A DNA stretch of 64,000 nucleotides, taken from the NCBI GenBank assembly GCA_017979445.1, contig CM030718.1, positions 23,431,021-23,495,020 of the forward strand. The letters run 5' to 3'. Below, in pieces: positions 33,545 to 44,624 of this stretch. A program made the translations under genes and the position numbers. Each line of letters opens with the position of its first letter. Position 1 is the first letter of the stretch. This DNA comes from Akebia trifoliata. Its lineage: Eukaryota > Streptophyta > Magnoliopsida > Ranunculales > Lardizabalaceae. The notes under the pieces were generated by a model. It was not told where the DNA came from, ran no database searches, and saw nothing but the letters and a program-made list of their open reading frames with translations.

Positions 33545-33916
33545 TCAGATTTCTTCATCCACAAGACCAGAAGTTTGTAACTTAGAGGGAAGGACATCGA
33601 CCAATTCATCAATAAGAAGAACGACATCAGCCCAATTCAGAAAACCCAAATCGATTTGGCCTTCTAGGTTTTTGAGATTGGCGTCTATAGGTGCAGTAGA
33701 GGAATCAAAGCTTCCCTTCATATTCTTCGTATTGTTATTCTGATTTTTCTTCATTTTTTTGCCCATCATCAGCTTTGCCTTAGAGAATAAACCCATGATT
33801 AAGAGGAAACCTTCCCTGAAAATTTTAGCTTTGATTCGCCCTCTCTTTGGTGGAAACCTTACATTTCCCTTTTCCAGAGTTGCTCCATTAGACATTGAAA
33901 TGGGTTTTGTAGACAT
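33545..33916 (-). CDS. Small unknown protein, copy 3 (intact, best copy)
   Basis: Encodes 123 residues from the ATG at 33914-33916 (MSTKPISMSNG), or 116 from the second ATG at 33893-33895. The first is preferred because copy 1 also begins MSTKP. Order of parts: a polar N-terminus; KGNVRFPPKRGRIKAKIFR; a short hydrophobic patch FLLIMGLF; a Lys/Asn-rich linker (MMGKKMKKNQNNNTKNMK) that could direct nuclear entry; and the conserved C-terminus LEGQIDLGFLNWADVVL, IDELVDVLPSKLQ, GLVDEEI. No known domain, signal peptide or intron was seen. A TATA box lies about 120 bases upstream and a CT-rich leader between, so it may well be transcribed. The flanking sequence is duplicated at 11.2 kb. Confidence 0.65.
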   Translation of the reverse strand: MSTKPISMSNGATLEKGNVRFPPKRGRIKAKIFREGFLLIMGLFSKAKLMMGKKMKKNQNNNTKNMKGSFDSSTAPIDANLKNLEGQIDLGFLNWADVVLLIDELVDVLPSKLQTSGLVDEEI

Positions 33917-34036
33917 AATTAATTGAAACTTAGTAAAGACGAAGAAGAAGAACAACAATAAAGAGAGAAAATTTCTAAGCTCCTATAAAGTGAAAATCAA
34001 GAAGACAATGTGAAGTTAAGAGTTGTGATTTCAGGA

Positions 34037-34043
34037 ATTTATA
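34037..34043 (-). promoter_or_regulatory. TATA box of small-gene copy 3
   Basis: The minus strand reads TATAAAT within CCCTTTATAAATTCC, about 120 bases upstream of the ATG. Copy 1 has its TATA box at nearly the same distance although the sequences between differ. Confidence 0.5.
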
Positions 34044-34204
34044 AAGGGCTTTTGGGAAACTTCTTTCTGTTTTATTTATTTATTTTATTTTATTTTATTG
34101 GAGGGAAGGAGGAAGCTTCCTCCAAAAGAATTTGTGTCACATTTGCGATATATACGTCACTCACAAACATGGGACCGCCCACAAAAGTGAGATTGAATTT
34201 CTAG

Positions 34205-34724
34205 AAGTCTTTTATAAAAATTTACTCCTACACTTTATGAAATTCTTTGATTAGTGGTTAATTAATGTTGAAATCAAATTTGGATTTTAGGTCCAACTTG
34301 ATTCTCATACTAACAATTCCTACAACACTTTTAAATTCCACATTTTTTATTCGACATTTTCTATGTTCATTGATTTCAGTCCTAGTTATGAGACTTTTGG
34401 AGTCAAAACTGACCCTTAAAATATCTTTATACGACTCGCTCAATATCAAGGTCCTAGAACTTGTTTTATCAGGTGTGCCAAGCTGACTTATTGGATTCAT
34501 AGGCCCAATTAACAGCCCTATCCATGTCTTTGCTATTTGTAGCTTGAAGCTCCAATCGCCTCATACGCCATTTTCCAGGAGCTAAGGTTCGGGCAACTGG
34601 CCTTTAGTGCGGGATTAAACTTTTTGGGCACAGCAACTTTAAAGACATAAACTCTACACTATTTTATCTAGCTCGTTGTTCTATTAGCCCACCTGCCAAT
34701 AACTTAAAATTGAAGAACCATGAT
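34205..34724. other. Intergenic, no gene seen
   Basis: Short overlapping open frames on both strands at 34,258-34,500 have no recognisable motif and are not repeated elsewhere in the window. Nothing else is recognised. Confidence 0.4.
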
Positions 34725-34905
34725 GATATGACGTTGTCTTCTGACAAATGCCCCCATCATAGAACTGTAGATCATTTGCCTTGGGATACACAAGAAAAGT
34801 ATTTTTGATTTTGTGTATCCCAAGACAAATGATCTACGATTTTGTGATGGGGGCGTAGGTCATAAGGGAGTGTCATATTATCACGACTCTAAATTGAAGG
34901 CTAAA
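34725..34905. mobile_element. Fold-back MITE
   Basis: Two arms of about 75 bp (left: ATGCCCCCATCATAGAA, GTAGATCATTTGCCTTGG; right: the complement of GCCCCCATCACAAAATC, GTAGATCATTTGTCTTGG) around a 15-20-bp centre. No clear target duplication. Non-coding. Confidence 0.7.
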
Positions 34906-35299
34906 TCATCACAATCATTTACTAATGTCTAACATTTTAATTAAGACCCAAACATACTTGGCTTAAATTAGGTCAACATCTTATTTCTCCTTCACAATAG
35001 CTTGAGACGCTTGAAGGTTTTCTTTTTTTTGCTAGGCAAGCAAGGCCGGTAAGTACTTAGTAATCCATATGAAAGTGGGTTCCATAAGATTTGAACCTTG
35101 GTAGTAGGATCAACAGTCTTCACACCTTTAACAATCTTTCTTAGTCGCACCTTCATGCTTGAAGGTGTTTCTTCTATTAGTCTGCTAAAAAAATTGTAGG
35201 TGATAATACTTTAGATGTGGGATAAAAATAAAACGAAAAAACATGATTGATGCCACACGAATGTAGAGGATAATATTTTAAGAATTTTGAAAAAAAAAA
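34906..35299. other. Intergenic, no gene seen
   Basis: AT-rich spacer; nothing recognised. Confidence 0.4.
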
Positions 35300-35580
35300 A
35301 AAAAATTAAATGTTAAATTTAAAATTTAAATTTTGGAGTTTTGTGGGAGTTTAGTAGCCATTCATTTTCAAAATCTTGGATAAACTCAAAAAAAAAAAAA
35401 AAAAAAAAAATTTATTTTTTCAATTTCCATTTTTTGAAGTCTGAGTTTTTTCATGAAATCTAGAGGGCTACCATATTGGATTACCAAATATTACCAATAT
35501 GGTAATCTATTTGAGCTCAACGACCTTTGGTAAGATTTGAAATCTTACTTAGTAAAGAAAGTGTCTCTCTTAATTCCCTA
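35300..35580 (-). repeat. Dispersed repeat R2 core, reverse orientation, copy 2
   Basis: Matches the R2 core in reverse complement and 12,380-12,660 in the same orientation (TTTCATGAAATCTAGAGGGC, AAGATTTGAAATCTTACTTAG). A 22-base poly-A is at about 35,389. Confidence 0.55.
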
Positions 35581-35769
35581 ATTTAGAAAGATTCACGTTG
35601 GAAAATTTTCACAAGAATCGATCCTTTAAAACCTATGGTTTGAATGGTTGGATGATCTGTTATAATAAATAAAAAAAAGGGCGATTCTCCATTTAAGCAA
35701 TGGTTCTTAATGCCAAACCGGTTTGTTATATAATATCTTGTCAAACCTTGTAGAACCGTTGGCCCGGTC

Positions 35770-36216
35770 CAATCCAGTTTTTAAAACACTGTTTTTAGGT
35801 TTCAATCCAATCTTGATTCGGTGGACCCTAAATCTTATTTCATTTTGATTTGGTGTAGTTGAGAGGCCGACAAATTGACAACCCTAAAATACCAACCACA
35901 TTTATGTTGACATGTAGGGAAGCTTTTGGTAGGATGGGATATCTTCGATTTGTATGTTAACGAAAAATATTCTTCTTGTTTGACTAGGACTGATGGAGTA
36001 GGAGATTGAGGATAGAGTCCAAGTGGTACGTTTGAATTTACACTTTGGCACATTTAAGGATAGGTGTGAGGTCTTTATGGTGCCCGACATGTTAGCGAAA
36101 TTTTCCATGAAATCTCTGCAAAAACAGCTATTGTTGGACCGTGTACCTTCTATTTGTTAGTTGTGACACTGTCATAGTAAATAAACATCACTGTTATATT
36201 AAAATAGTTATCAACT
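35770..36216. repeat. Duplicated fragments (26690 family and ACTTGTGAG family)
   Basis: 35,770-35,930 resembles 26,690-26,830. The end, 36,140-36,215, is one of three copies of a segment with GTTGTGACAC and ATCATCACTGTTATA-like sequence, the others being 37,253-37,330 and 37,383-37,450. No gene. Confidence 0.5.
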
Positions 36217-36530
36217 GCATCAATGGCATCGACAAGACCCTTTAGACAGAAGAGAGGTTCGTCAAACTCATCAAAGCTAAAGTCTCATTGTTCCAAAAGA
36301 TTGACTTCTCTTTCTGCTTTAGAGAGACAAATCAAATCGCGGATTTCCTAACTAGTTACCTTACTGCCCCTAGTAGAGTTAGGTTGGATCTTCTAAGCCT
36401 CCCTAGTAATCTCAAGAATTTCATATGTAAAGATGCCTTTGGGCATATCCATGAAAGAATGTAAGGACCTTATTTTTTCTGGTTGGGGGTTTGCCTAACC
36501 CCCCCCTTAATTAAAAAAAAAAAAAAAAAC
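36217..36530 (+). pseudogene. LINE (L1-like) 3' end, RNase H C-terminus
   Basis: A 5'-truncated non-LTR retrotransposon tail. One frame ends at TAA 36462-36464 and reads ERFVKLIKAKVSLFQ, then FCFRETNQIADFLTSYL, the typical C-terminal motif of the RNase H domain in plant LINEs (usual form REANxVADxLA). A stop lies upstream near 36,250. After the stop comes a short 3' UTR with GGGGGTTTGCCTAACCCCC, and a poly-A run ends at about 36,529. The insertion lies against the R1 sequence to its right. Confidence 0.75.
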
Positions 36531-36573
36531 AGGTTAGTTAATTTTCAAAAGTACAAAAATATCCTTATACATA
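36531..36573. repeat. Dispersed repeat R1, copy d, first piece
   Basis: GTTAATTTTCAAAAGTACAAAAATAT matches 8,190-8,220. The rest of this R1 copy follows in pieces at 37,310-37,380, 37,890-37,948 and 40,392-41,000, separated by transposons. Confidence 0.6.
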
Positions 36574-37259
36574 GGGTGGCATTCAAAAGCCCTAAAGAGA
36601 TCTAAACATTGTGCTAAATATTTTTTCAATGTATGGGTTAGAAGTTTCAGAATGGGTTGATTTTTAGTTAGGATGATCTCTATAACGAGGAGATCATCCT
36701 TACCAAAAATCAGCCCATTCTAAAACTTCTAACCTCATCAAAAATGATTTATAAAAATCAAATGGTCCACTATTCTTCAACTGGTAAACTAGGGTTAGAA
36801 GTCTCGAAATGAGTTGATTTTTAGTGAGGATGATCTCTTCACCATAGAGACCATCCTCACAAAAAAAAAAAAAATCAGCTCATCCTAAAACCTCTACCCC
36901 AATCTTCAAAAATGTTTGACTCTCTTTAGGACCTCCGAACGCTTTTCAATGTATGGGTTAGAAGTTTTGGTATGGACTAATTTTTTGTGAGGATGATTTC
37001 TATGATGAGGAGATCATTCTCACCAAAAATCAGCTCGTTCTAAAACTTCCAACCCCATCAAAAGTGGTTTACAAAAAATTGACGATCCATAATTCTTTAA
37101 CTTGTAAACTAGGGTTAGAAATTTCGGAATGAGCTGATTTTTTATGAGGATGATCTCTTCACCATAGAGATCATCCTCACAAAAAATCAGACAATTCTAA
37201 GACTTCTAACCCCTATTTTGAAAAATGTTTGGCTCACTTTAGGACTTCCGAATGCTTCC
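36574..37259. mobile_element. Two tandem Mutator-like fold-back MITEs
   Basis: Two units (36574-36942 and 36943-37259) related to 11748-12113. Each holds two inverted repeats with the GTGAGGATGATCTC core and its complement, more diverged than at 11.7 kb. Outer ends are GGGTGGCATTCAAAAG and, read inward from the right, GGAAGCATTCGGAAG. The flanking 9 bp do not match, so the second unit probably arose by duplication or recombination, not independent insertion. Confidence 0.75.
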
Positions 37260-37465
37260 TACTTGTGAGTTGTGACACACTATCATAATAAATGATCATC
37301 ACTATCATATTTCAAAAGTACAAAAATATCTTTTATACTATGTATCATCTTTAAAACTTGGGGCGGAGTTAGAATTTGACCACCTCCTACTTGTGAGTTG
37401 TGCCACACTATCATAATAAATAATCATCATTGTTATAATAAAACACGTTGATTATATATATATAT
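37260..37465. repeat. Direct repeats and R1 piece
   Basis: TACTTGTGAGTTGTGACACAC (37,260) recurs at 37,386 with one change. Between them an R1 piece (AAAAGTACAAAAATATC) repeats what is seen at 36,550. The region is a product of rearrangement. Confidence 0.6.
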
Positions 37466-37872
37466 GGGTCAGGTCCAAGGGCCATATGAGAAAACATATG
37501 AAAAAACTTCGTTTTTAATAAAATTTTAAAATATGGGTTAGAAATTTTGGATTGAGCTGATTTTTTGTGAGGATGATCTCTATGATAGGAAGATCATCCA
37601 AAAAAAAAATCTGCCCAATCTGAAACTTCTAACCCCATTAAAAGTGATTTAGAATGTGGACCGTCGATTTTTTACCAATTTTTATCACTAACTTGTAAAT
37701 CACTTTTGATGAATTTAGAAGTTTCTGATTGAGCTGATTTTTTGTGAGGATGATCTTTTCATCATAGTGACCATCCTTGCAAAAAATCAGCTTAATCCAA
37801 AACCTCTAACTCTTATTTTGGAAAATGAAAGTTTTTTCATATGTTTTCTCATATGGCCCTTGAACCGCCCCC
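37466..37872. mobile_element. Mutator-like fold-back MITE, 407 bp
   Basis: Terminal inverted repeats begin GGGTCAGGTCCAAGGGCC on the left and GGGGGCGGTTCAAGGGCC on the right (read inward), with a shared CATATGAGAAAACATATG. Flanked by TATATATAT on both sides (37457-37465, 37873-37881), a plausible but low-complexity 9-bp duplication. Internal hairpins again have the GAGGATGATCTC core. Confidence 0.8.
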
Positions 37873-37948
37873 TATATATATATATAGTTGTATGATAAGG
37901 TTTAAGAACATGAAGATGAGTGATTTTGATGAGAAAACTCATGGACTT

Positions 37949-40391
37949 TGTAGACACCCCATTTTTACCTAGGTTGAGCCCGAGAACATTAAGAACTTTT
38001 CAAAAATGGGTTTGACCCAATGTATTTTTCACATAGACTTTAAAACTCACCAGTCGAATAGTAGCATGACTCAAAGGCCATTTTCAAAGGCCAACGACAA
38101 TTTTTGGTATAGCCGAACCTTAAAACTAATTTTTGCTAAATTGCCTATGTGTGCTCGAATTTTTTTTAGGAAAAATGACCCCCTAACATAACGTGAAAAA
38201 GCCTCTATTTGACGGCCCAAGGTCGTCGAATTTCATAAAATTTGACGGACCAAGGTGTCAAATTTTCGTTTTTGACAGACAAAAACCATTAAATTAATAG
38301 AGAATGGGGAGAAATTTGATGGCTCTAAGTCGTCGAATTAAGGATCATCAAAATTCATTTTTAAAATTTGTGGGCTTTGGCCCATCGAATTTTCCAGTCA
38401 AAATTTTTAGTTTCACATAGTGTAATGTCTCTTCTTAATGGCTTCTCCCTAAAATAAAAAAAATATAAAAAAAATTCATTTTTACCTTATTATTCTCACT
38501 TTAACTCTCCAATAATTCCACCAAATTGATTTTCTCGTAATTTTTCAAATCTTCTAACAAAGACTTTTAGTCTTGCTTGGTCCCTACTCAAGGTTAATTA
38601 CATTCATAGCCTAAGTTTGTTAGAACTCATTAAAACAGTTCTCACTTCTACCCTCTTAATCTTCTTCAAAATTCACATAACTTCCATGGCATTCAATGTG
38701 ATTTACTAAGTTCAAGAGCTTATGACTACTTTGTCCTCCCTAAAGAATTTTCTAGAATTTGTGACAATTGACTCTTGCACCCCTAGTTTGTTAGAGACTC
38801 TATTAAGGGAAGTGGTCAAAGAGGCCAAAAACTTATCATCTAAGTACATGTCATTTGACTTGATTCCCTCACAATTGACTCAAAGCTTAAGGTTTAGGAC
38901 CATCATACCTCCTCAAGGAATTCTCTAGAAATTATTGATTTTTACTAATCTATCCCTTAATTATCATGATTGGTGAGACTTATAAGTGAGTGAAAGACCA
39001 TTAAGGCCAATGAGAAGATGAGTAATTGTGATTTTTTATGAAGATTTTAATGAAATTATTGGGAACTTGAAAATTTTTGATCAATTTATCCTCAAGGGTC
39101 TCTCAAAATTTTATAACTAAGAGATCCTTTTAAAGTAAATAGAATAACTTATTTGGTGATCCAAAATTCTACCCAAATCCCCCTCTTAGTCTCCCGTGCC
39201 ATCTTGTTCTCTTAAATCTCTCCCAAAATACATAGAAGAAAAAAATCAAGAAAAAGAAGAAAAGAATAAGAGAAAAAAGGAAGAAGACCAAGGTGAGGTT
39301 AAACCCTCCATTTCCCCATCTAATATCTCTTTTCTTATTATTCTCCTTCTTTAATTTCAAGCTATTTTACTTTGTTTATATGCTTTCTAGTTTAGTAATG
39401 TAGATTTATATTTCCTTAGCTCGGCTTGGGGATAGATAGTAATCCCTTTTTGAGGTAATCTCCCCCAATAAGTCCCAATAAACTCTTGAGAGCATTATAT
39501 TATGATGTTTTAATTTCATTTACTTCATACAATTTAAACTTCATAGTGTAGATGTTTTACTTTTCTTACACTTTAAGTTTTCTAAAATAATAGTTATTTA
39601 TTTTATTTTTTCTTATATGACAATAGAGTTAGAGAGTAAACCCTCTTAGGAGGTAATTTTTTCTTGTTAAGTCCATCCCATACATACACTTAGCACACAC
39701 CCACTTTAAAAATTGTTACAAACAAGAGCGTACATCCCTATAGATTTATATTTAATCTTTAGAGCTAACAAAAATAATCCAATAATTGACAAAAATTTCA
39801 TGCATAAAATTTGATTCCAACATGATTTTGTTCAATTCATGAACATTACTTAAGGAGCAAACTAACAAATAAAGTCTTCTTAGGGAGCACATAAATTTTT
39901 TTTGAAGATTTGAGACTTTAAATGATAAAATCTATGTGGATTTCCATCCAATTCTCAAACTGACAAAAAAATCCAGCAAACACCTATTTTTAGTAGAAGC
40001 TTATTCATTATCTTATTTTGTTTATTTTTCAAAATAAAATTATAGTCAATTTTTCTAAAATTTTATATAACTTCCTCTATCTTTAAAATAAATTAAAAAA
40101 AGGGGTGTCTGATGTCACCTTTGATCAATTATTGGTAACTATCTCATAATGGTTGGGACAAGGTGCCTAACACCTTCCTTGTCTTTCAACCGAACTCTCT
40201 TGTCACAAAGTCTCTAGGAAGATCTTTTCCCTATCCATTTGGATATGAGAGTCACTATAAGCTAAGGAAAAAAAATTAATTTTTAAACAATTGTTATGAT
40301 GTCCATTTACACTTTAATTGAATGGTTGTGACTCCCACACCCGTGTAGATAAGCTGAAACTTCCAAAGGTTTCGAAACTTACTTATCTACA
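37949..40391 (+). mobile_element. Solo LTR, 2,443 bp, TGTAGACACCCC type
   Basis: Starts TGTAGACACCCCATTTTTA and ends CTTATCTACA, the TG...CA form, flanked by a perfect 5-bp duplication GACTT (37944-37948 and 40392-40396). The sequence outside joins R1: CATGGACTT on the left and GACTTTTTGTTAGAGG on the right are contiguous in R1 copy a at 8,341. No gag or pol sequence is inside; open frames such as 38722-38928 have no known motif. GGTGCCTAACACCTTCC near 40,163 is typical of long plant gypsy LTRs. It therefore fits a solo LTR left by recombination between two LTRs. Confidence 0.88.
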
Positions 40392-40396
40392 GACTT

Positions 40397-41000
40397 TTTG
40401 TTAGAGGTTGTAGAAAATGGCATTTAGGTTATTTCTTATTAATTTATGAGAGAAGAACTAAGTCAAGAGGTAATATCATTAGTTGGGGTGAGAGAAACTG
40501 CTAAATATTAACCAAATAGAAGGGTTCTAATAAACTCAAAAATTTGATTAGGGTGGGAGCAACTACAAAAAGTTTGTGGTGACAAACTCAAAATATATCA
40601 AATTTTAATGAGAATAATATATATATATATATATTTAAATCATGGGGCAAGTGCCCCCATTGTAAATCTGCCACGTTCAAAACTACTCTTAATTAATATT
40701 TTAAATTATAAATAAGACCTTCGTATACATGTGAATGGTTTGCACATACCCCCCCTTCTAATAATAATAAGGTGTTTTTAACATGTCCCGTAAGAATACA
40801 CATTAAGATGCATTAAATACACTTAAAAATAATAGTAGTTAAATGCTATAAATAAATAAATAAACCCTCAAATACTTACTTCCAAGAAGTATTTAATGCA
40901 TTTCAACAACACACATTAACAAAACCATAATTAATAGTATTGCATGTTAGTTGAGCTAGGGAGTGGGTAAGATGGCTCAAGGGATAAGAGGGACTTATGT
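40397..41000. repeat. Dispersed repeat R1, copy d, last piece
   Basis: Matches 8,355-8,945 closely (GAGAGAAGAACTAAGTCAAG-like, CATTAAGATGCATTAAATACAC, GGAGTGGGTAAGATGGCTC). A short (TA)n is at 40,617-40,635. Confidence 0.8.
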
Positions 41001-42350
41001 TTTACTACTAACTTTTAGGTGCAAACTTTATAGTTGGTAAAATCTTAATTTCTTTCTAAATCTTCCATTACCCACTTGTTTTCAATTTCTTTTAACGTAT
41101 TATGTAAGTTTTTTTTTAATGTAAGACATCTACAATTTTAAGTAGTTTTCTAATTCTATTAAGTTTTATTTTTATTTCTAATTTTAGTATGATATCTATT
41201 TCAAAATTAAATTAAGAGTTTAATTCCTTGTTAGTTTCTAATTTGTTTTAAATTTATTTTTATTATTTAGACCATAATTAGAAGTGCTTAGAAGTTTTCA
41301 ATTTGAGTTTTAATAGGATTCAAAAATTAATATTATGTTATAGATAGGTTAGGAATATGAATTTGATATTTTGGTAAGATTACAAGTTATTATGATAGAG
41401 TTATCTATATAAGGAACTTTAAATCCAAAAATTAATAATCAATTCAATTATCTTTTTTTTTTTAATTACTTTTTAGTTTTATGCTTAATTTTCTTTCAAG
41501 ATATTACTTGTTTATCAATTGAATCTATTGATTCAAATTGATTTTGAGTGTTCCATTGAACATAATTTATCGAATCTATTGATTAACACATTTTCGCTAC
41601 GCCATTTTAAATAATGATTATGATCAATTATAATGATATGTGAAGTGAATGATAAATGGACAATGATACACTCATAATTTTGAAGATTTAAATATAATTT
41701 TTATTTATTTCAAGCCGCAATTCATAATCCTAAATGACAAATTGAGAATAACATATTTATAATTCTAAAGATTTTGTTATAATGTTTGCTTAGATTGTTT
41801 ATTTTGCAACTATAATTTATGCATTTTAGGTACTACACAAAGACAAATCTAATTTTGAGTTCCAAAAATTGAAAAAGTGAAAAAAAATTAAATTGTTGAG
41901 ATTAATGTTGGAATTGTTGATCTCAACTATTATAATTTTTCAAAGGCAGAAGACGATAGATTAAAGAAGTTGAAGATGACAAATTTTTTAGTAGAAAAAT
42001 CAAGAGGTTTCAATTAAAGGTTGAAGATGATGGATTTAAAATGAGGTCAAATAGGTTAAAGAAAATAAATTTTTGGGAGAGAAATTAAGGATTTTCACAA
42101 AACTTGTCCCATTTCTTAGTTGACTCAACAAGTTGGCTCCCATGAGTTTTATGCCTAAATCACTTCAAATCAAATGGATAAAATTGAGTCAATCAAGTTT
42201 CAAAATGACTGAGTTTTAAAACTGTCATAAGTTTAGGATCATGATTGAGGTGTCAACTCTATCTATATTTTCAGAATCTTACTTGTTAGTCTTTCAAGTA
42301 CTCAGGATCATGCTTCCTTGAATGGTGATTGTGACATGATTATTGCAATT
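41001..42350. other. Intergenic, possible LTR remnant
   Basis: No gene. A TATA box (TATATAA, 41406-41412, within TCTATATAAGGAAC) followed by a T-rich stretch looks like a copia LTR promoter, but borders are not visible. The rest is AT-rich, unrecognised sequence. Confidence 0.35.
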
Positions 42351-43165
42351 ATAATATGATTCTTAATTTTTTTACATGATCCTATGAAAAAAAATAAAGC
42401 AACAAACAAAATAAAATCACACACAAATACAATGATTTACGTGGTTCGACAATATGCCTATGTCCACGAATCAAAACAAAATCCAATCACTATATAATTT
42501 TTGAATTACAACCCTGGAGATCTCTAGCAAAAAACACACATTTTTCTCTTAAAAAAAAATTAACCTGAAAAGGCTTTCCCCAAAAGATCCTCTATGATAC
42601 TGTTTTGCCTCTTAAAGCCAAGTCCAAACAAGAATACAAGACAGCAAACACAATAGATCATTTATCGAATATATGAGTATTGAATATTTTACCTTTTTCA
42701 AAGGCTTTGATTGCCTCATCCTAATCATGTTTATGGTCATTTATTTGATTACAAATATATACTTGGATGAAGGGTTGTTAGAAATTATAAAAAAATTACT
42801 ATGAAAATGGAGGTAGACTCTTAATCTTAAGAAATCACATTTTTCATTTTGGATGGGGGTGGTTGTACAAAGTTGGAAAACAAATTCTATGAAAATATTG
42901 GTAGACTTTTAATCTCAAAAGATCATGTGTCTTCGTAAGTTGAAAAAAAAAAAACTTTTATGGAAATGGTGTTAAACTCTCACGGTGTGTTTGATTACAT
43001 GAAAAATGATACTAGATCAAGGACTAAGATGGGTAAATTTAATCTATTGCTTGATTTTACTTTTAAAAAATAACATAAAAAAAAAAAAAGATGAGGAAGA
43101 AGAGGGGAAGATGTGTTGAATATTTTTAAAATAAAAATCAGCTTTTGTGATTTATTTGTTTGATT
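42351..43165. other. Intergenic with LTR-like phrases
   Basis: GATTTACGTGGTTCGACAATATGCC near 42,433 is the kind of sequence found in plant copia LTRs. 42,780-42,960 holds three diverged copies of a GAAAATGGAGGTAGACTCTTAATCTC-like phrase, also seen at 52,615-52,660. No gene. Confidence 0.35.
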
Positions 43166-43169
43166 TTTC

Positions 43170-44080
43170 TTAAGTTAAATTTTGGATGTTTTGTATGTAT
43201 AAAGTTTGGTCCCACATTGCTTACAAGTGAGATAGTGGTGTACCATATAAGTAGCCATCAACATATTTAGTTATATTTGTGTCACACTTTTAAGGCTTTG
43301 ATCCAATGCTTCGAGGTGGTATGAAGTATCAGCTGCGCACATGCGTCGTACGAAAGGGCGAATGAACGTTTAAGGCGCATTGGGTACTTTGAGGCGCACT
43401 TTTCATTGTCGCGAGGAACTAGGGAGCCTTAATTTTTTTGGGATACAAAATCATCCAATGATTGTGGTTGATCCATCACGTGTGATGGATCAAATATGAT
43501 ATGCACCGCATGAATCACGTTAGTATTCGATTAGGAGCTGATTGGATACGATTGATCAAAATAGTACCTGATCAAGAATGATCTGGTGTGTTGTATCAAG
43601 TTAGTACCCTATTAGAATCAATCAGGTGTATTAATTCATGATTGGTATCTGATCAGGGACAATTGAATCCGTTAAATCAAATGGCAACTGATAGTATACG
43701 ATCAGAATCATAAGATCATACAGATTCAACTAATAGGTATTGATTAAAATACATGAGACACATATATTTAATAGGATACGATCTTGATCGTTAAATCTCA
43801 GATCAGACACAATCCAATGACTATTAAACCAATAGACATTAAATTATGGCTCTTAATCAATAAATACAAAAATGACTATAAAAAGTCAACTAGAAATCAT
43901 ATTTCTTCATTGAAAATTTCTATGTTCTCCTCTTTCTAAATTTAAGCTCTTGACATCCTCAATTTCTTATTATTCCCGAGTATTTCAAACTAAATCGGAC
44001 CATACATAATCCTATTTAATAACTTGAGTGTAGACTTCTTTGTATTATGAAAGTATTTATTATTTGACCTCTTGTGTATT
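43170..44080 (+). repeat. Probable 5' LTR of the copia element
   Basis: Contains AAAGTTTGGTCCCACATTGCTT and GTACCATATAAGTAGCC, which resemble copia LTR promoter regions with a TATA box, about 1 kb before the gag ATG. A possible primer-binding region follows near 44,077 (TGTGGTTCAACC), but it does not match tRNA-Met well. Limits are approximate. Confidence 0.45.
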
Positions 44081-44269
44081 GTGGTTCAACCAGTAGGGAA
44101 GGATATTTGTCTAAAAAAGATCAAATTAGATTCGAGCCTAGAAGTTATTCTTCTTCCTTTATTGAATTACTCTCGATTTTAAAAGTCAAAATTTCCAACA
44201 GTTTTAAACAAATATTCTTATTCAATAGAAGTTTCAACATTTTATTATCTCCAAATGATGAACTAAGAT

Positions 44270-44590
44270 ATGTCTCGTCTGGACCGTTTTGATGGACAAC
44301 ACTTTACTCGATAGCAACAAAAAGTGTTGTTTTTCCTCATTACATTGAACAACATAGCATACGTTCTAAAAGATGATCGGGAACTCATTCTTGATACCAC
44401 TCCAAAAGACAGTGTTGAATTAAAAGAAATGCATAAGAAGCAAAAGACGGATGACTTCCTGTGCAAAAACTATATTCTCAATGCATTCTCCAATTCGATT
44501 TACAATATCTACCACACTATCACTTCAACCAAAGAACTCTGAAAACTCTAGAAAATAAATACGGAAGTGACAGAAGAAACAATGGTTACA
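44270..44590 (+). pseudogene. Copia gag (broken)
   Basis: From ATG 44270 the frame reads MSRLDRFDGQHFTR and hits TAG at 44312-44314, where gag proteins of this type have Trp (TRWQQKM form). Beyond it the frame continues QQKVLFFLITLNNIAYVL, KKQKTDDFLCKNYILNAF and then, after a stop near 44,540, KTLENKYGSD. This is the N-terminal half of copia gag. The zinc knuckle expected next is missing, so a deletion separates it from the protease region. Confidence 0.8.
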
Positions 44591-44624
44591 ACAATTCCTT
44601 ATGCTCGTTCACTAGCAAATGTTA

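Noticed and set aside
34258..34500. Overlapping frames on both strands
   Set aside because: Mirror-image frames of similar length with no recognisable protein motif.
38722..38928. 68-codon frame in the 37.9-kb solo LTR
   Set aside because: No motif, no homologue elsewhere in the window, and it lies within an LTR.
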